A DNA stretch of 64,000 bases from Nitratireductor arenosus. Its GTDB lineage: Bacteria > Pseudomonadota > Alphaproteobacteria > Rhizobiales > Rhizobiaceae. The stretch is from contig NZ_WPHG01000001.1 of the NCBI RefSeq assembly GCF_009742725.1, forward strand, positions 398,501-462,500, written 5' to 3'. Of the stretch, positions 51,028-60,117 are shown in pieces. Position numbers and translations under genes: made by a program. The notes under the pieces are model-generated. The model searched no databases and was not told the origin of the DNA. It saw nothing but the letters and a program-made list of their open reading frames with translations. Every line of letters begins with the position of its first letter. Position 1 is the stretch's first letter.

Positions 51028-51061
51028 GTGTGCGCACCCTGCTGCGAGGAGGCAGTCGGAC

Positions 51062-51880
51062 ATGACATCCATCTCTCCCGAGCCCGCAAGCCGAGCCGAT
51101 CCCATCCTCAGCCTGCACAAGGTCTCCAAGAATTTTGGCGCGGTATCGGCGCTGACCGACATCGACCTGGAGATCCACGCTGGGGAAGTCGTGGCTCTCG
51201 TTGGCGACAACGGCGCGGGCAAGTCGACCCTGGTAAAGGCGCTCGCGGGTGTGCACCAGCCAACCTCCGGCAGCATTTTCTTCCAGGGACGACCGGTGAC
51301 GATGAACGGACCCAGCGACGCGCTCGATCTCGGTATCGCGACCGTTTTTCAGGACCTTGCGCTATGCGAGAATCTCGATGTCGTTGCCAACATCTTCCTC
51401 GGCCAGGAGCGCAATCCTTGGCATTTGGACGAGGTGGCGATGGAGGTGCGGGCCTGGACATTGCTGAACGAGTTGGCGGCGCGAATCCCTAGCGTGCGCG
51501 ACGTCGTCGCGTCGCTGTCCGGCGGCCAGCGCCAGACGGTGGCTATTGCGCGTTCGCTGCTTCTCGATCCGAAGATCATCATGCTCGACGAGCCCACGGC
51601 CGCGCTCGGCGTGGCGCAAACCGCGGAAGTTCTCAACCTGGTCGAACGTGTGCGGGAAAAGGGCCTCGGGGTGATCATGATCTCGCACAACATGGAAGAC
51701 GTGCGCGCGGTGGCCGACCGCATCGTCGTGCTACGGCTCGGGCGCAACAACGGCGTCTTCAGCCCTGATGCGTCGAACGAGGAGCTGGTCGGTGCGATCA
51801 CCGGCGCGAGCGACAATGCCGTGTCGCGCCGCACGGGTCGGATTGCAGAGCATATGGCGTCCGGGAAAAACAGCACATGA
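51062..51880 (+). CDS. ABC transporter ATP-binding protein, single-domain CUT2 type
   Basis: A 272-residue ATPase starting at ATG 51062 after GAGGAGG. One complete nucleotide-binding domain: Walker A GDNGAGKST near residue 48, signature LSGGQRQTVAIAR, Walker B IIMLDEPTAAL, and switch ISHN. Unlike the RbsA-type protein at 26565-28043, it has no second domain, as in FrcA-like fructose and rhizobial pentitol importers, where two copies dimerise. It overlaps the permease gene by ATGA. Confidence 0.92.
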   Translation: MTSISPEPASRADPILSLHKVSKNFGAVSALTDIDLEIHAGEVVALVGDNGAGKSTLVKALAGVHQPTSGSIFFQGRPVTMNGPSDALDLGIATVFQDLALCENLDVVANIFLGQERNPWHLDEVAMEVRAWTLLNELAARIPSVRDVVASLSGGQRQTVAIARSLLLDPKIIMLDEPTAALGVAQTAEVLNLVERVREKGLGVIMISHNMEDVRAVADRIVVLRLGRNNGVFSPDASNEELVGAITGASDNAVSRRTGRIAEHMASGKNST

Positions 51881-53142
51881 CCAGAGAACCAAATACCGAG
51901 GCCGCCGCCGCGCCGGCGACGCTTCTCGACCGAGGCGACAGCCGTGTCGCTCATGCCAACAGCGTTGGAGGCGCGATCAGCGCATTTTTCGACCGCGTCC
52001 GTGCCGGCGACCTGGGATCCCTACCGGTTATTGTGGGGCTGGTGATCATCTGGACCGTGTTTGCCGGCCTGAACCCGGTGTTCCTGTCACCGAACAATTT
52101 GGTCAACCTGCTTTTCGACTGCTCGACGGTCGGCGTCATCGCGCTCGGCATCGTTTGTGTTTTGATGCTGGGCGAGATCGATCTTTCCGTCGGCTCCATG
52201 AGCGGAGTCGGATCGGCGCTCATCGGCGTGCTGTGGGTCAACCAGGGAGTGCCGCTGATCCTGGCCATCACCGGTGCGTTGACGCTCGGCGCGGTGATCG
52301 GTTCGGTCTACGCACTTTTGCGCACACGGCTCGGCATGCCCAGCTTCGTCTCAACGCTGGCCGGTCTGCTCGCGCTGCTTGGCCTGCAACTCTACCTGCT
52401 TGGCTCCACCGGCTCGATAAACCTCCCCTACGGGTCGGGCTTCGTCGATTTCGGTCAGCTTTTGATTATGCCCGCCTGGGTTTCCTACACGCTGCCGTTG
52501 CTTCCCGGTCTTGCGATCCTGTCGAAGGGTCTGCGCACCAGGGCGCAACGCCGCTCCGTCAACCTTTCGGCGGGTTCGATCGGCGCACTGGTGTTCAAGG
52601 TTGTCGTGGCGACTGTCGTTCTCGAAGCGATCGTCGCCTATCTCAATCAAGGGCGCGGCGTGCCGTGGATGTTCGGCCTGTTTGTCCTTCTCGTCGTTGT
52701 AATGAACTACGCCCTCACCCGGACAAAATGGGGGCGGTCGATGACCGCGGTTGGCGGCAATGCCGAGGCCGCGCGTCGCGCCGGCATAAATGTCAGGCGC
52801 ATCTACCTCAGTGCGTTCGTTCTATGCTCGATCTTCGCGACGCTCGGCGGCGTGTTGTCGTCGGCGCGGCTCGCTTCGGCAAGCCAGCAGGCCGGCACCG
52901 GTGACGTCAATCTCAACGCCATCGCCGCCGCCGTCATCGGCGGCACCAGCCTGTTCGGTGGCCGCGGCTCCGCCTGGTCGGCGCTTCTCGGCATTATCGT
53001 GATCCAGTCGATCGCCAACGGGCTGACGCTGCTTAACCTCTCGTCTTCCCTTCGTTACATGATCACCGGCGGCGTCCTGGCGATTGCTGTCATCGTCGAC
53101 AGTCTTGCGCGCCAGAGCCGTGTCTCACACGGCCGTGCCTGA
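51877..53142 (+). CDS. ABC transporter permease, xylose/pentitol (CUT2) type
   Basis: A 421-residue membrane protein, longer than RbsC because of extra central helices, like XylH/FrcC. Segments include GVIALGIVCVLMLGEIDLSV, the coupling loop GGNAEAARRAGINVRRIYL and AIAAAVIGGTSLFGGRGSAW. About ten to twelve hydrophobic segments. It presumably works as a homodimer, since only one permease gene is in the operon. The SDR gene begins 27 bases downstream. Confidence 0.9.
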   Translation: MTREPNTEAAAAPATLLDRGDSRVAHANSVGGAISAFFDRVRAGDLGSLPVIVGLVIIWTVFAGLNPVFLSPNNLVNLLFDCSTVGVIALGIVCVLMLGEIDLSVGSMSGVGSALIGVLWVNQGVPLILAITGALTLGAVIGSVYALLRTRLGMPSFVSTLAGLLALLGLQLYLLGSTGSINLPYGSGFVDFGQLLIMPAWVSYTLPLLPGLAILSKGLRTRAQRRSVNLSAGSIGALVFKVVVATVVLEAIVAYLNQGRGVPWMFGLFVLLVVVMNYALTRTKWGRSMTAVGGNAEAARRAGINVRRIYLSAFVLCSIFATLGGVLSSARLASASQQAGTGDVNLNAIAAAVIGGTSLFGGRGSAWSALLGIIVIQSIANGLTLLNLSSSLRYMITGGVLAIAVIVDSLARQSRVSHGRA

Positions 53143-53169
53143 CACCCGATAAGCCAGAGGATGTCTGAC

Positions 53170-53898
53170 ATGACCGATGAACTAAATGGCAAGGTTGCCG
53201 CGATCACCGGAGCTGCATCCGGTATCGGCCTCGAATGCGCCAAAACACTGTTGGCGGCCGGCGCCACGGTCGTGCTTATCGACCGTGCCGAGGAAAGACT
53301 GACCCAACTGGCATTGGAACTCGGGCCACGGGCAATCCCGCTTGTGGTCGACCTGACCGACCCGGCAAGCGTCGCGCAGATGCTGCCCGAGATCGTGAAG
53401 AGGGCTGGCGGGCTCGATATTTTCCATGCCAACGCAGGGTCGTATATCGGCGGCGATGTCATCACCGGCGATCCCGATGCCTGGGATCGCATGCTGAACC
53501 TCAACATCAACGCGGTGTTTCGTTCCATCCATGCCGTGCTGCCCCATATGGTACAGCAAAAGCGCGGCGACGTCATCGTTACCAGTTCAATCGCCGGGTT
53601 CGTTCCGGTGGTGTGGGAGCCGATCTACACCGCCTCGAAACACGCGGTCCAGGCTTTCGTTCATACTGTGAGGCGTCAGGTGGCCAAGCACAATATCCGC
53701 ATCGGGGCCATCGCCCCCGGACCGGTCGTGACGGCCCTGCTTGACGACTGGCCCAAGGCAAAAATGGACGAGGCACTCGCCAATGGCAGCCTGATGCAGC
53801 CGAAAGAAGTCGCGGAAGCTGTTTTGTTCATGCTGAGCCGGCCACGCACGGTAACGGTCCGCGATCTTGTCATTCTGCCGCTCAGTGTGGACCTCTAG
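53170..53898 (+). CDS. Short-chain dehydrogenase, probable polyol (ribitol-like) 2-dehydrogenase
   Basis: A 242-residue SDR. The ATG at 53170 has AGAGGA at good spacing; an ATG at 53161 is too close to that site. [24 protein letters not shown] and the catalytic Tyr/Lys in YTASKHAV are intact. The short C-terminus ([13 protein letters not shown]) replaces the usual GG ending and fits the ribitol/galactitol dehydrogenase group. It would oxidise an imported pentitol to a ketopentose for the FGGY kinase. Its TAG stop codon lies inside the left terminal repeat of the 297-bp element that follows. Confidence 0.85.
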   Translation: MTDELNGKVAAITGAASGIGLECAKTLLAAGATVVLIDRAEERLTQLALELGPRAIPLVVDLTDPASVAQMLPEIVKRAGGLDIFHANAGSYIGGDVITGDPDAWDRMLNLNINAVFRSIHAVLPHMVQQKRGDVIVTSSIAGFVPVVWEPIYTASKHAVQAFVHTVRRQVAKHNIRIGAIAPGPVVTALLDDWPKAKMDEALANGSLMQPKEVAEAVLFMLSRPRTVTVRDLVILPLSVDL

Positions 53899-54190
53899 AA
53901 CCGTTCCTCTTTGAATGGAGCCGGTTTGATGGAATGGATTTTCGCTCCGGCAAGGAGAAGTCGCGTAGCGCGATATCAATATCGGGCAAGGGCTTCGACG
54001 GTGAGGTCTGGTTTATCGGGCTTGCGCGAAGGGCCGGGGCGAAAAGCCGTCCAAGCCGGAAAACGCCTTATGGTTTCGATATCGCCCGTCAAACCACGAT
54101 CGCCCGACCTTGGCCTTTCACGCGCCTCACGGCGTCGCGCACGAAATCCCGGCGGCCAAACGACCCCACTTAAAGAGGAACGGTTCTAGA
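53894..54190. mobile_element. MITE-like non-coding element with 19-bp terminal inverted repeats
   Basis: The 19-base sequence TCTAGAACCGTTCCTCTTT at 53894-53912 recurs as a perfect reverse complement at 54172-54190, enclosing 259 bases with no gene I recognise. The total size of 297 bp and long perfect ends fit a MITE or other intergenic mosaic element. The left end supplies the stop codon of the SDR gene; the right end supplies AGAGGA and the bases touching the start codon of the kinase gene. No target duplication is evident. A long-range RNA stem between the two ends is an alternative reading. Confidence 0.6.
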
Positions 54191-55801
54191 ATGGAATACG
54201 TCATCGGAATCGACGTTGGCACCGGCAGCGCCCGCGCCGGTGTGTTCGACCTGCGCGGAAATCTCCTCGCCGCGGCCAGACACGACATCGCTCTCTTCAA
54301 CGACGGCGCCAATTTCTTCGAGCAATCGTCGGACGATATCTGGCGCGGTGTCTCCTTGTCGGTTCGTTCGGCGGTCGCCGCGGCGGGAATTGATAAGGCG
54401 GCTGTCGTCGGGATCGGTTTTGCTGCAACCTGTTCGCTCGTCGTCATCGGTGCGGACGATACACCGATCGCGGTCGGCGATCCGAACCGTCCCGAACGCA
54501 ACATCATCGTCTGGATGGATCACCGCGCCACCGCGCAGGCCGAGCGGATCAACGCGATCGGGCATGACGTCCTGCGTTACGTTGGAAACCGAATTTCGCC
54601 GGAAATGGAAACGCCTAAATTGCTGTGGCTCAAGGAAAACAGGCCTCAGACCTTTGCCGCCGCCCGGCATTTTTTCGATCTGACCGACTTTCTGACCTGG
54701 CGCGCGAGCGGCAGCCTTGCTCGTTCGACCTGTACGACGACTTGCAAATGGACCTATCTTGGCCATGAACGCCGTTGGGACGACAGCTACTTTCAGGCCA
54801 TCGGCCTCGGCGAACTGTGCGACGAGGGCTTCAGCCGGATCGGGACCGAGATCGTCGACCCCGGCACCGCGTTGGGGGCCGGATTGACCGCCGCGGCGGC
54901 GGCCGATCTTGGCCTTGCGCATGGAACGCCGGTTGCAGCCGGCCTGATCGACGCGCACGCGGGAGGCATCGGGACCGTCGGTGCGAAAAGCGAGGCCGGC
55001 GATGGGTCGGTGACAACGCGCATGGCTTATGTCTTTGGCACATCGGCCTGCACCATGACGTCAACGGTCGAACCGGTTTTCGTGCCCGGGGTCTGGGGAC
55101 CGTATTTTTCCGCCATGGTGCCCGGTCTGTGGCTCAACGAGGCGGGGCAATCCGCCGCCGGCGCGGCCATCGAGCATCTGCTCACCTTCCATCCGGCCGC
55201 CGCCGAAGCAAACGGCCACGCCAGGCAGGCGGACCAGGGACTGGCCGCCTGGCTGGCACGCCGGGCACTCGAAAAAGCCGGCGATGCGTCGAACGTTGCG
55301 CTGCTGGCGGACGGCCTTCACGTTGTGCCCGAATTTCTCGGCAATCGCGCCCCGTTTGCCGATCCCGACGCGCGGGCGCTCATTGCCGGCCTCGACATGG
55401 ATCGGTCGCTCGACGGTTTGATCCGGCTCTATGTCGCGGGCGTTTGTGGTCTTGGTTACGGTGCGCGCCAGATCAGCCAAGCCCAAAGCGAAAAGGGCAT
55501 CTCGATCGACACGATCGTCGTCAGCGGCGGCGCGGGACAAAACCCCCTGGTTCGCCAATTGCTGGCCGATACGACCGGCTTGAACGTCGCCGCGCCGGGG
55601 ACGGAAGAACCTGTCCTGCTCGGCTCCGCGATGATCGGCGCAGTGGCGGCCGGGCGATGGCCCGACATCCCCGCCGCGATGTCGTCGATGTCGCTCATGG
55701 GCGATGTCTATGCGCCGGCGCGAGGCCGCCTGGCCGATTTTCACGCGCGTCGTTACGAGGCGTTTCAATTGCTCCAGGCAACCGGGCGCAAATTACGCTG
55801 A
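54191..55801 (+). CDS. FGGY-family carbohydrate kinase, probable D-ribulokinase
   Basis: A 536-residue FGGY kinase starting at ATG 54191. N-terminal YVIGIDVGTGSARAGVFD is the phosphate-binding loop; GFAATCSLVVIG, NIIVWMDHRA and LIDAHAGGIG are the D-ribulokinase/YpCarbK-type segments; VVSGGAGQNPLVRQLLAD is the adenosine-binding motif of the C-terminal domain. It would phosphorylate the ketopentose formed by the SDR. LacI, three ABC genes, SDR and this kinase in one direction match the ribitol (rbt) gene order known from rhizobia. Its ribosome site lies in the right end of the MITE-like element. Confidence 0.9.
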   Translation: MEYVIGIDVGTGSARAGVFDLRGNLLAAARHDIALFNDGANFFEQSSDDIWRGVSLSVRSAVAAAGIDKAAVVGIGFAATCSLVVIGADDTPIAVGDPNRPERNIIVWMDHRATAQAERINAIGHDVLRYVGNRISPEMETPKLLWLKENRPQTFAAARHFFDLTDFLTWRASGSLARSTCTTTCKWTYLGHERRWDDSYFQAIGLGELCDEGFSRIGTEIVDPGTALGAGLTAAAAADLGLAHGTPVAAGLIDAHAGGIGTVGAKSEAGDGSVTTRMAYVFGTSACTMTSTVEPVFVPGVWGPYFSAMVPGLWLNEAGQSAAGAAIEHLLTFHPAAAEANGHARQADQGLAAWLARRALEKAGDASNVALLADGLHVVPEFLGNRAPFADPDARALIAGLDMDRSLDGLIRLYVAGVCGLGYGARQISQAQSEKGISIDTIVVSGGAGQNPLVRQLLADTTGLNVAAPGTEEPVLLGSAMIGAVAAGRWPDIPAAMSSMSLMGDVYAPARGRLADFHARRYEAFQLLQATGRKLR

Positions 55802-55834
55802 CGCGCTCCCGCCATTTCGGACCGTTTTCGTCTG

Positions 55835-55877
55835 GGATTTTCCGTTTCTGATCCCGCGGCCGGGAGATGGAAAATCC
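55835..55877 (+). terminator. Possible hairpin terminator after the kinase gene
   Basis: GGATTTTCC at 55835-55843 and GGAAAATCC at 55869-55877 are perfect 9-base arms around a 25-base loop, 34 bases after the kinase stop. No T-run follows directly, though TTTTTTA occurs at 55894-55900. It is a weak terminator candidate or the end of a decayed IS. Confidence 0.3.
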
Positions 55878-55906
55878 GTTGTAAGCGTCGAAGTTTTTTA
55901 CAGCCG

Positions 55907-55996
55907 CAGATGGCGTCCGTGCTGAAGCAGGCTGAAGACGGCACTGCGATCGGCGAGGCATGCCGCAAGGCGGGGGGTTCCGAAGCGATGTATTGA
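55907..55996 (+). pseudogene. IS3-family transposase OrfA remnant
   Basis: About 29 codons in one frame read like the N-terminal HTH of an IS3-type OrfA (VLKQAEDGTAIGEACRKAGG, then SEAMY and a stop). Intact copies continue past ISEATFYNW; this one stops at TGA 55994-55996 and the rest of the element is missing. It marks the start of the decayed-IS zone. Confidence 0.7.
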
Positions 55997-56091
55997 ACTG
56001 TTCCCGTTTCACCGGACACTCGGGCATGACCATCGAGGCTTAGGGATATCCCCGGGCACGTGCCTATGTCTGGGATCGAAAAATCATTGCC

Positions 56092-56420
56092 GATAGTGGC
56101 CGCCGCCGCTGGAGCGCTGCGAAGAAGCTGCGGATAGTCGAAGACGGTGGACGATCAGGCCAGCATCTCGGACGTCGCGCGCCGCAATGGCGCTGTGCTG
56201 GACCTGTTGTATCGTTGGCGCCGGCTCATGCTCGCAGGGAGGCAGTGTCGCGGTGTTCGAAGATGACGATGTCACCGGCAACAAAGTCGTTCGCCAGTTC
56301 GAGCATCGCCTGCGAAAGCTCGAACGCCTGCTCGGCCGCAAGACGCTCGAACCCGAGATCCTGCGCGAGGTCCTGGACAAGTCACGGTCGAAAAAATCGA
56401 TCTCGCTTAGCCGAGCGCGG
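56092..56420 (+). pseudogene. Second transposase OrfA remnant with two frameshifts
   Basis: Pieces of one OrfA-like protein lie in successive frames: SGRRRWSAAKKLRIVEDG from 56092, then DQASISDVARRNGAVLDLL through YRWRRLMLAG, then GGSVAVFEDDDVTGNK to LERLLGRKTLEPEILREVL and KSRSKK near 56400. This is the helix-turn-helix plus leucine-zipper part of an IS3/IS1400-like OrfA. The frame changes near 56150 and again near 56240, so no functional product can be made. No OrfB (DDE) sequence follows. Confidence 0.75.
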
Positions 56421-57327
56421 GCGGAAAGTTATCCGCGCTATCTGCGCGCATCGCTTGCCACATCGGTCGGATGCGTCCGGTATAGGCAGAGCGTTCGCGG
56501 GCCGGCAGGTCGAATTGCGACCGGCCGTCGAACGGATCGCAACCGCGCCGGCATCCTGCAGCGCTTTGAGCGCTTCCAGCGATTCAGCCCGTTTCCCGGA
56601 GAGAGCCGCCTTCAGCCCTGTGCCGCCGTTCGGTCATTGCGTCGCGCGGCCGGTAGGTTTTAGCGCCGGACGGCTCTTAGGTTTTTCGGACGTACCACCA
56701 TCAGGTTTTCGTGTCGATCCAACATCGGGGCATTTTGCAGAACTCCGGGTTGGCATCTGCCTCCCCGGCAAGCCCACAGTTCCCGATCAGCGCGCTCCTC
56801 TTTGGCGATCTCCTCCTATCGCCATCCGGACGGCGCAGAACTGGTTCAGAGGTCCGCGAAAAGCACCAAACCGTCGGAGATTGCTGGCAACGTCCGTCGG
56901 TTTGCTGCGATCAAAGTCTGGCATGGCAATGACCCGCGTCCTGAATGTACCCCATTCATAGGCCAACTTGAGCCTTTCTGCTTACGCCGAACGTCCGGTC
57001 GAAACGGCGGGCACGTCATTTGGACGTGATTCCGATATGATCCCACAGAGGACTTCATGAAAGGGGCCTAAGAATCAAAAAGCCGCCAACCCATTGGAAT
57101 AGCGGGTTAAATTTGGTTGCGGGCGCCTGCAATCATCATTACTTGCGACCGCCCTCTCCTCTTCTCCCCATGATGCTCCAGATGGACACAGCACTCCTTG
57201 AGGAGATATTTCGCACAGCAGCGTAGGAAACAGACCCAGCGACCCCACGTTGAGTTGGCGCTTGTCGCCGTGATTCATCTGCCGACGCAATAGTTGTCGA
57301 CTGAGGTTGAGCAGCGAACGGAAAATT
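56421..57327. other. Gene-poor stretch after the IS remnants
   Basis: About 900 bases. Open frames here lack ribosome sites, recognisable domains and the codon bias of neighbouring genes, and none is called. The region is probably decayed mobile DNA. A short stretch near 57110 (AAATTTGGTTGCGGG) resembles the 3' end of a tRNA gene read backwards, but the tRNA body is not there. Confidence 0.45.
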
Positions 57328-58509
57328 TCAGCTGCCGGCAGGCAAAGGATCGGTCCCCTCACTGAGGATCGCAAGATAGCGCTGGTAGCTGAACACCCTC
57401 CCCCGCTTACGCCCGGTAATCTCCCCGACGAGGCCCATCTTCTCCAGATCGACCAAGGCCGCATTGACTGTCGGCGCCGACAGGCCCGTCTGCTCGACAA
57501 GCTGGTTGGAGGTCAGGACCGGGTTCTGCTGGAAAAGATCGTGGATGCGCAGCGCCGAGCCCGCGCGGTCGCTTTCGTTCGTGATCCGCTCGCGATCCTC
57601 CTTGAAGAGGTCAACAATCCGGGTGGCCGCCTCGAAAGCCTGATTCGCCGTTTCGGCTACACCCGCCAAGAAGAAATCGAGCCAGGCCTCCCAGTTGCCA
57701 TGCTCCCGCACCTCCTGGAGCAGACGATAGTAGTCGGCACGATGCGCCTTCAAATAGAGGCTGAGATAGAGCAGCGGCTTGCGGAGCACCCCGTTGACGC
57801 AAAGATACAGTGTCACCAAAAGGCGACCGATGCGGCCATTGCCATCGAGGAACGGGTGGATGGTCTCGAACTGGACATGCAGCAGTCCGGCCTTGATCAG
57901 TGCCGGCAATTGCGATCCGTCTTCGTGAATGAAACGCTCAAGCGCATCGAGGCAGGCATCGAGTTCGGTGACGGGCGGCGGCACATAGAGCGCATTGCCG
58001 GGGCGCGAACCGCCGATCCAGTTCTGCGAACGGCGGAACTCGCCCGGGCTTTTGGTGTCACCGCGTCCGCTTTGCAGCAGCCGAGCATGCATCTCGCGGA
58101 TCAGGCGCAAGGACAGCGGCAGCTCTTCTAGCCGCTCCAGCCCATACATCATCGCATCCACATAGTTCGACACTTCGCGGATGTCGTCGATCGGCTCCCC
58201 GGTCTGAGCCTGATTCTCGAAGCGCAGAAGATCGGTCAGTGTGGATTGCGTCCCCTCGATCTGGGACGAAAGCACCGCCTCCTTGCGCACATACATATAG
58301 AGGAAGAGTTCCTGGCGCGGCAGCAGCATGGTAATGCCATCCAGTCGCCCGAGCGCGCGCTCGGCGAGGCTCAGTCGATCCAGAAGAGCCAATACGTCGA
58401 TCTGCGGCTTCGGCGGCAGAGGCGGCGGAACGAAGGCGCGCACGGTCTCGCCCGCGACAGGGGTTTCGACATATCGGCCAAGGCGCTGATCTGGGTTGGA
58501 ATCGGTCAT
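57328..58509 (-). CDS. Fic-domain protein (AMPylation-type) with N-terminal inhibitory helix and C-terminal wHTH
   Basis: A 393-residue Fic protein. The active-site motif is intact: HPFLDGNGRIGR, near residue 217. An N-terminal SSQIEGT matches the inhibitory helix motif (S/TxxxE-G/N) of class II Fic proteins. The C-terminal 80 residues contain a winged-helix-like segment (VLTSNQLVEQTGLSAPTVNAAL). Proteins of this layout transfer AMP to targets and may regulate their own expression; many are chromosomal singletons found near mobile DNA. No antitoxin FicA gene is next to it. It stands alone among IS remnants. Confidence 0.92.
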   Translation of the reverse strand: MTDSNPDQRLGRYVETPVAGETVRAFVPPPLPPKPQIDVLALLDRLSLAERALGRLDGITMLLPRQELFLYMYVRKEAVLSSQIEGTQSTLTDLLRFENQAQTGEPIDDIREVSNYVDAMMYGLERLEELPLSLRLIREMHARLLQSGRGDTKSPGEFRRSQNWIGGSRPGNALYVPPPVTELDACLDALERFIHEDGSQLPALIKAGLLHVQFETIHPFLDGNGRIGRLLVTLYLCVNGVLRKPLLYLSLYLKAHRADYYRLLQEVREHGNWEAWLDFFLAGVAETANQAFEAATRIVDLFKEDRERITNESDRAGSALRIHDLFQQNPVLTSNQLVEQTGLSAPTVNAALVDLEKMGLVGEITGRKRGRVFSYQRYLAILSEGTDPLPAGS

Positions 58510-58604
58510 AGCGCCATCTTGGCAGTACGGCGCTATTTAAACAATCACATCCATACTTAAATAACGAACATGCTAACGTAAGCGAGCTTAAATAGGCTTG
58601 GCGC

Positions 58605-58835
58605 GACCGTGCCTATGACCTCACTGGGCCAGAAGGGCTGACCTACGAGCAGGCGGCCGCAATGCTGGTCACGCCGGAAGACAAGCCCGTCGGCTATGTG
58701 AACATCACAGACGACGTGTGCCGTTCGGAAATGATCGCGGCGGCCGGCGTCACGTCGGCGGTTGAGGATATTCGCGGCCATCCGGCGCTGTCGTTCTCGA
58801 CATTTGCGGCCGATCACGCCAACACATGGAGATAA
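58605..58835 (+). pseudogene. C-terminal fragment of an NmrA-like NAD(P)-binding protein
   Basis: An open frame of 76 codons without a start reads DRAYDLTGPEGLTYEQAAAM, then GYVNITDDVCR and a terminal SFSTFAADHANTWR. This is the C-terminal part of NmrA/SDR-a type NAD(P)H-binding proteins. The N-terminal Rossmann domain is missing, so the gene was truncated, perhaps during insertion of the Fic gene or IS elements. It starts about 95 bases from the Fic start codon. Confidence 0.7.
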
Positions 58836-59219
58836 TACGCTGTCCAAGAGCCGGCTTCTCGATGGCATCTAGGCGAGCTGAATAACGCTTCCCTTCCGGC
58901 GCTGGACCAAGCCCACGGTGCACGCTGGCGGCACATTGAGGACGCCGATCGGCGTCCTCGCCATCGAGGGCGTCAAGGCGATCGGGTCGGATGACATTTC
59001 CGGTTTCATGTGGCGGGGTCAGACCCGCGCGAGACACTACGCCGGAGCGGTTTATTGCGACCGACAGAGGGTTCGCAAAGGTACGGCGGGAGAACGGTAG
59101 TATGACTGGTTGATGCATGGCGGCGAAAATGCATCCGCTAATAATATGGAGACAAATGCTACAACCTGCCGAAATGCGCCGTTCAAAGCGCCTCTCTTGC
59201 TCATATGAAGCAAGGTCGC
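58836..59219. other. Gene-poor spacer
   Basis: About 380 bases. Nothing supportable: short frames only, no recognised motif, repeat or RNA. Probably residue of the rearrangements that cut the NmrA-like gene. Confidence 0.4.
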
Positions 59220-59636
59220 TTAGCTTGGCATCCGCTCGAATTTCTGCAAGTCGCCGTCGATCCCGTCCCATTTCTGGCTACGAACAGCGTAGGTCAGCGC
59301 TTGCGGGTTGAATTGGGAGGGATCGTCAAGGCTGCCCGCATGGATAGCAATCAGGTCTGGCATGGCAGGAAATGTCACATAGAGCGGCGTCGCGCATGTC
59401 GGACAGAAGGCATGGATTTTTTCGTTTCCACTGTCTCCTGTTGTGGTCCATTCTGACAGTGTGCCTGATATTTCCACATCATCACGCGGGGCAAAGGACA
59501 GGTAGGAGCCGTGCCCGGTGCCGCTTCGCTTCTGGCAATCGGCGCATTGGCAGTGGTTTTCGAAGATGGGTGCGCTTGTCGTTTGATAACGGATGGCTCC
59601 GCACGCGCAGCCACCCACATATGCTTTGTCGGTCAT
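59220..59636 (-). CDS. GFA-family (glutathione-dependent formaldehyde-activating-like) protein
   Basis: A 138-residue CENP-V/GFA fold protein. Zinc-binding cysteines are in GGCACGAIRY, ENHCQCADCQKRSG and AFCPTCATPLYV, the full family pattern. Despite the family name, most members have no proven role in formaldehyde metabolism. It is the last gene of a three-gene unit after an ArsR regulator and an SRPBCC protein, with a 34-base gap to the latter. Confidence 0.9.
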   Translation of the reverse strand: MTDKAYVGGCACGAIRYQTTSAPIFENHCQCADCQKRSGTGHGSYLSFAPRDDVEISGTLSEWTTTGDSGNEKIHAFCPTCATPLYVTFPAMPDLIAIHAGSLDDPSQFNPQALTYAVRSQKWDGIDGDLQKFERMPS

Positions 59637-59670
59637 GAGATATTTCCGCTGTCGAAAGTTCGTATGGCGA

Positions 59671-60117
59671 TCAGAGGTCGAAACCCAGACCGGTTTCGAG
59701 AAATGATTTCATGCTGGAGAGAACGAGCGGCCAACCTTGGCTGATTCCGTTCAACATGCCGCTACCTGGTTGCAGTTCATCATGAACAACAGTCAGCTGA
59801 ACCATATCACCCTGTGTTTTGATATCGAAGGTGACGCGGCTGTATGCGTCAGGATCATTCTTCTGGCTTTCATTGGCCCAGTTGAGAACCAGCCGCCTCG
59901 GCGGATCACTTTCCAGAACTGTGCCCACGAGATCGACGGTACGCGTCGCATCAGTGCGAACGTGCTGCCAGGCAGAGCCGGGCTTCCAATCGCTCGACAC
60001 ATTTTCATGCCCCCAATAGCGACGGGCAATTTCAGGGCGCGTTATCGCCTCGAACACCTTTTCCGGCGTCGTGCGAATGTAGGTGACGTAGACGAAACTG
60101 GCGGATTTGTCTGTCAT
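59671..60117 (-). CDS. SRPBCC/AHSA1-domain protein
   Basis: A 148-residue protein with the AHSA1/START-like fold: VYVTYIRTTPEKVFEAITRP at the N-terminus, RRYWGHENVSSDWKPGS, and a C-terminal helix GWPLVLSSMKSFLETG. These proteins bind a hydrophobic ligand in a deep cavity. It overlaps the ArsR gene by ATGA; ArsR-SRPBCC pairs are common and often control or mediate responses to xenobiotics. Function beyond the fold is unknown. Confidence 0.9.
   Translation of the reverse strand: MTDKSASFVYVTYIRTTPEKVFEAITRPEIARRYWGHENVSSDWKPGSAWQHVRTDATRTVDLVGTVLESDPPRRLVLNWANESQKNDPDAYSRVTFDIKTQGDMVQLTVVHDELQPGSGMLNGISQGWPLVLSSMKSFLETGLGFDL

Noticed and set aside
57105..57145. tRNA-like 3' end (AAATTTGGTTGCGGG) as an attachment site
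   Set aside because: No tRNA body, no matching second copy and no integrase in the window.
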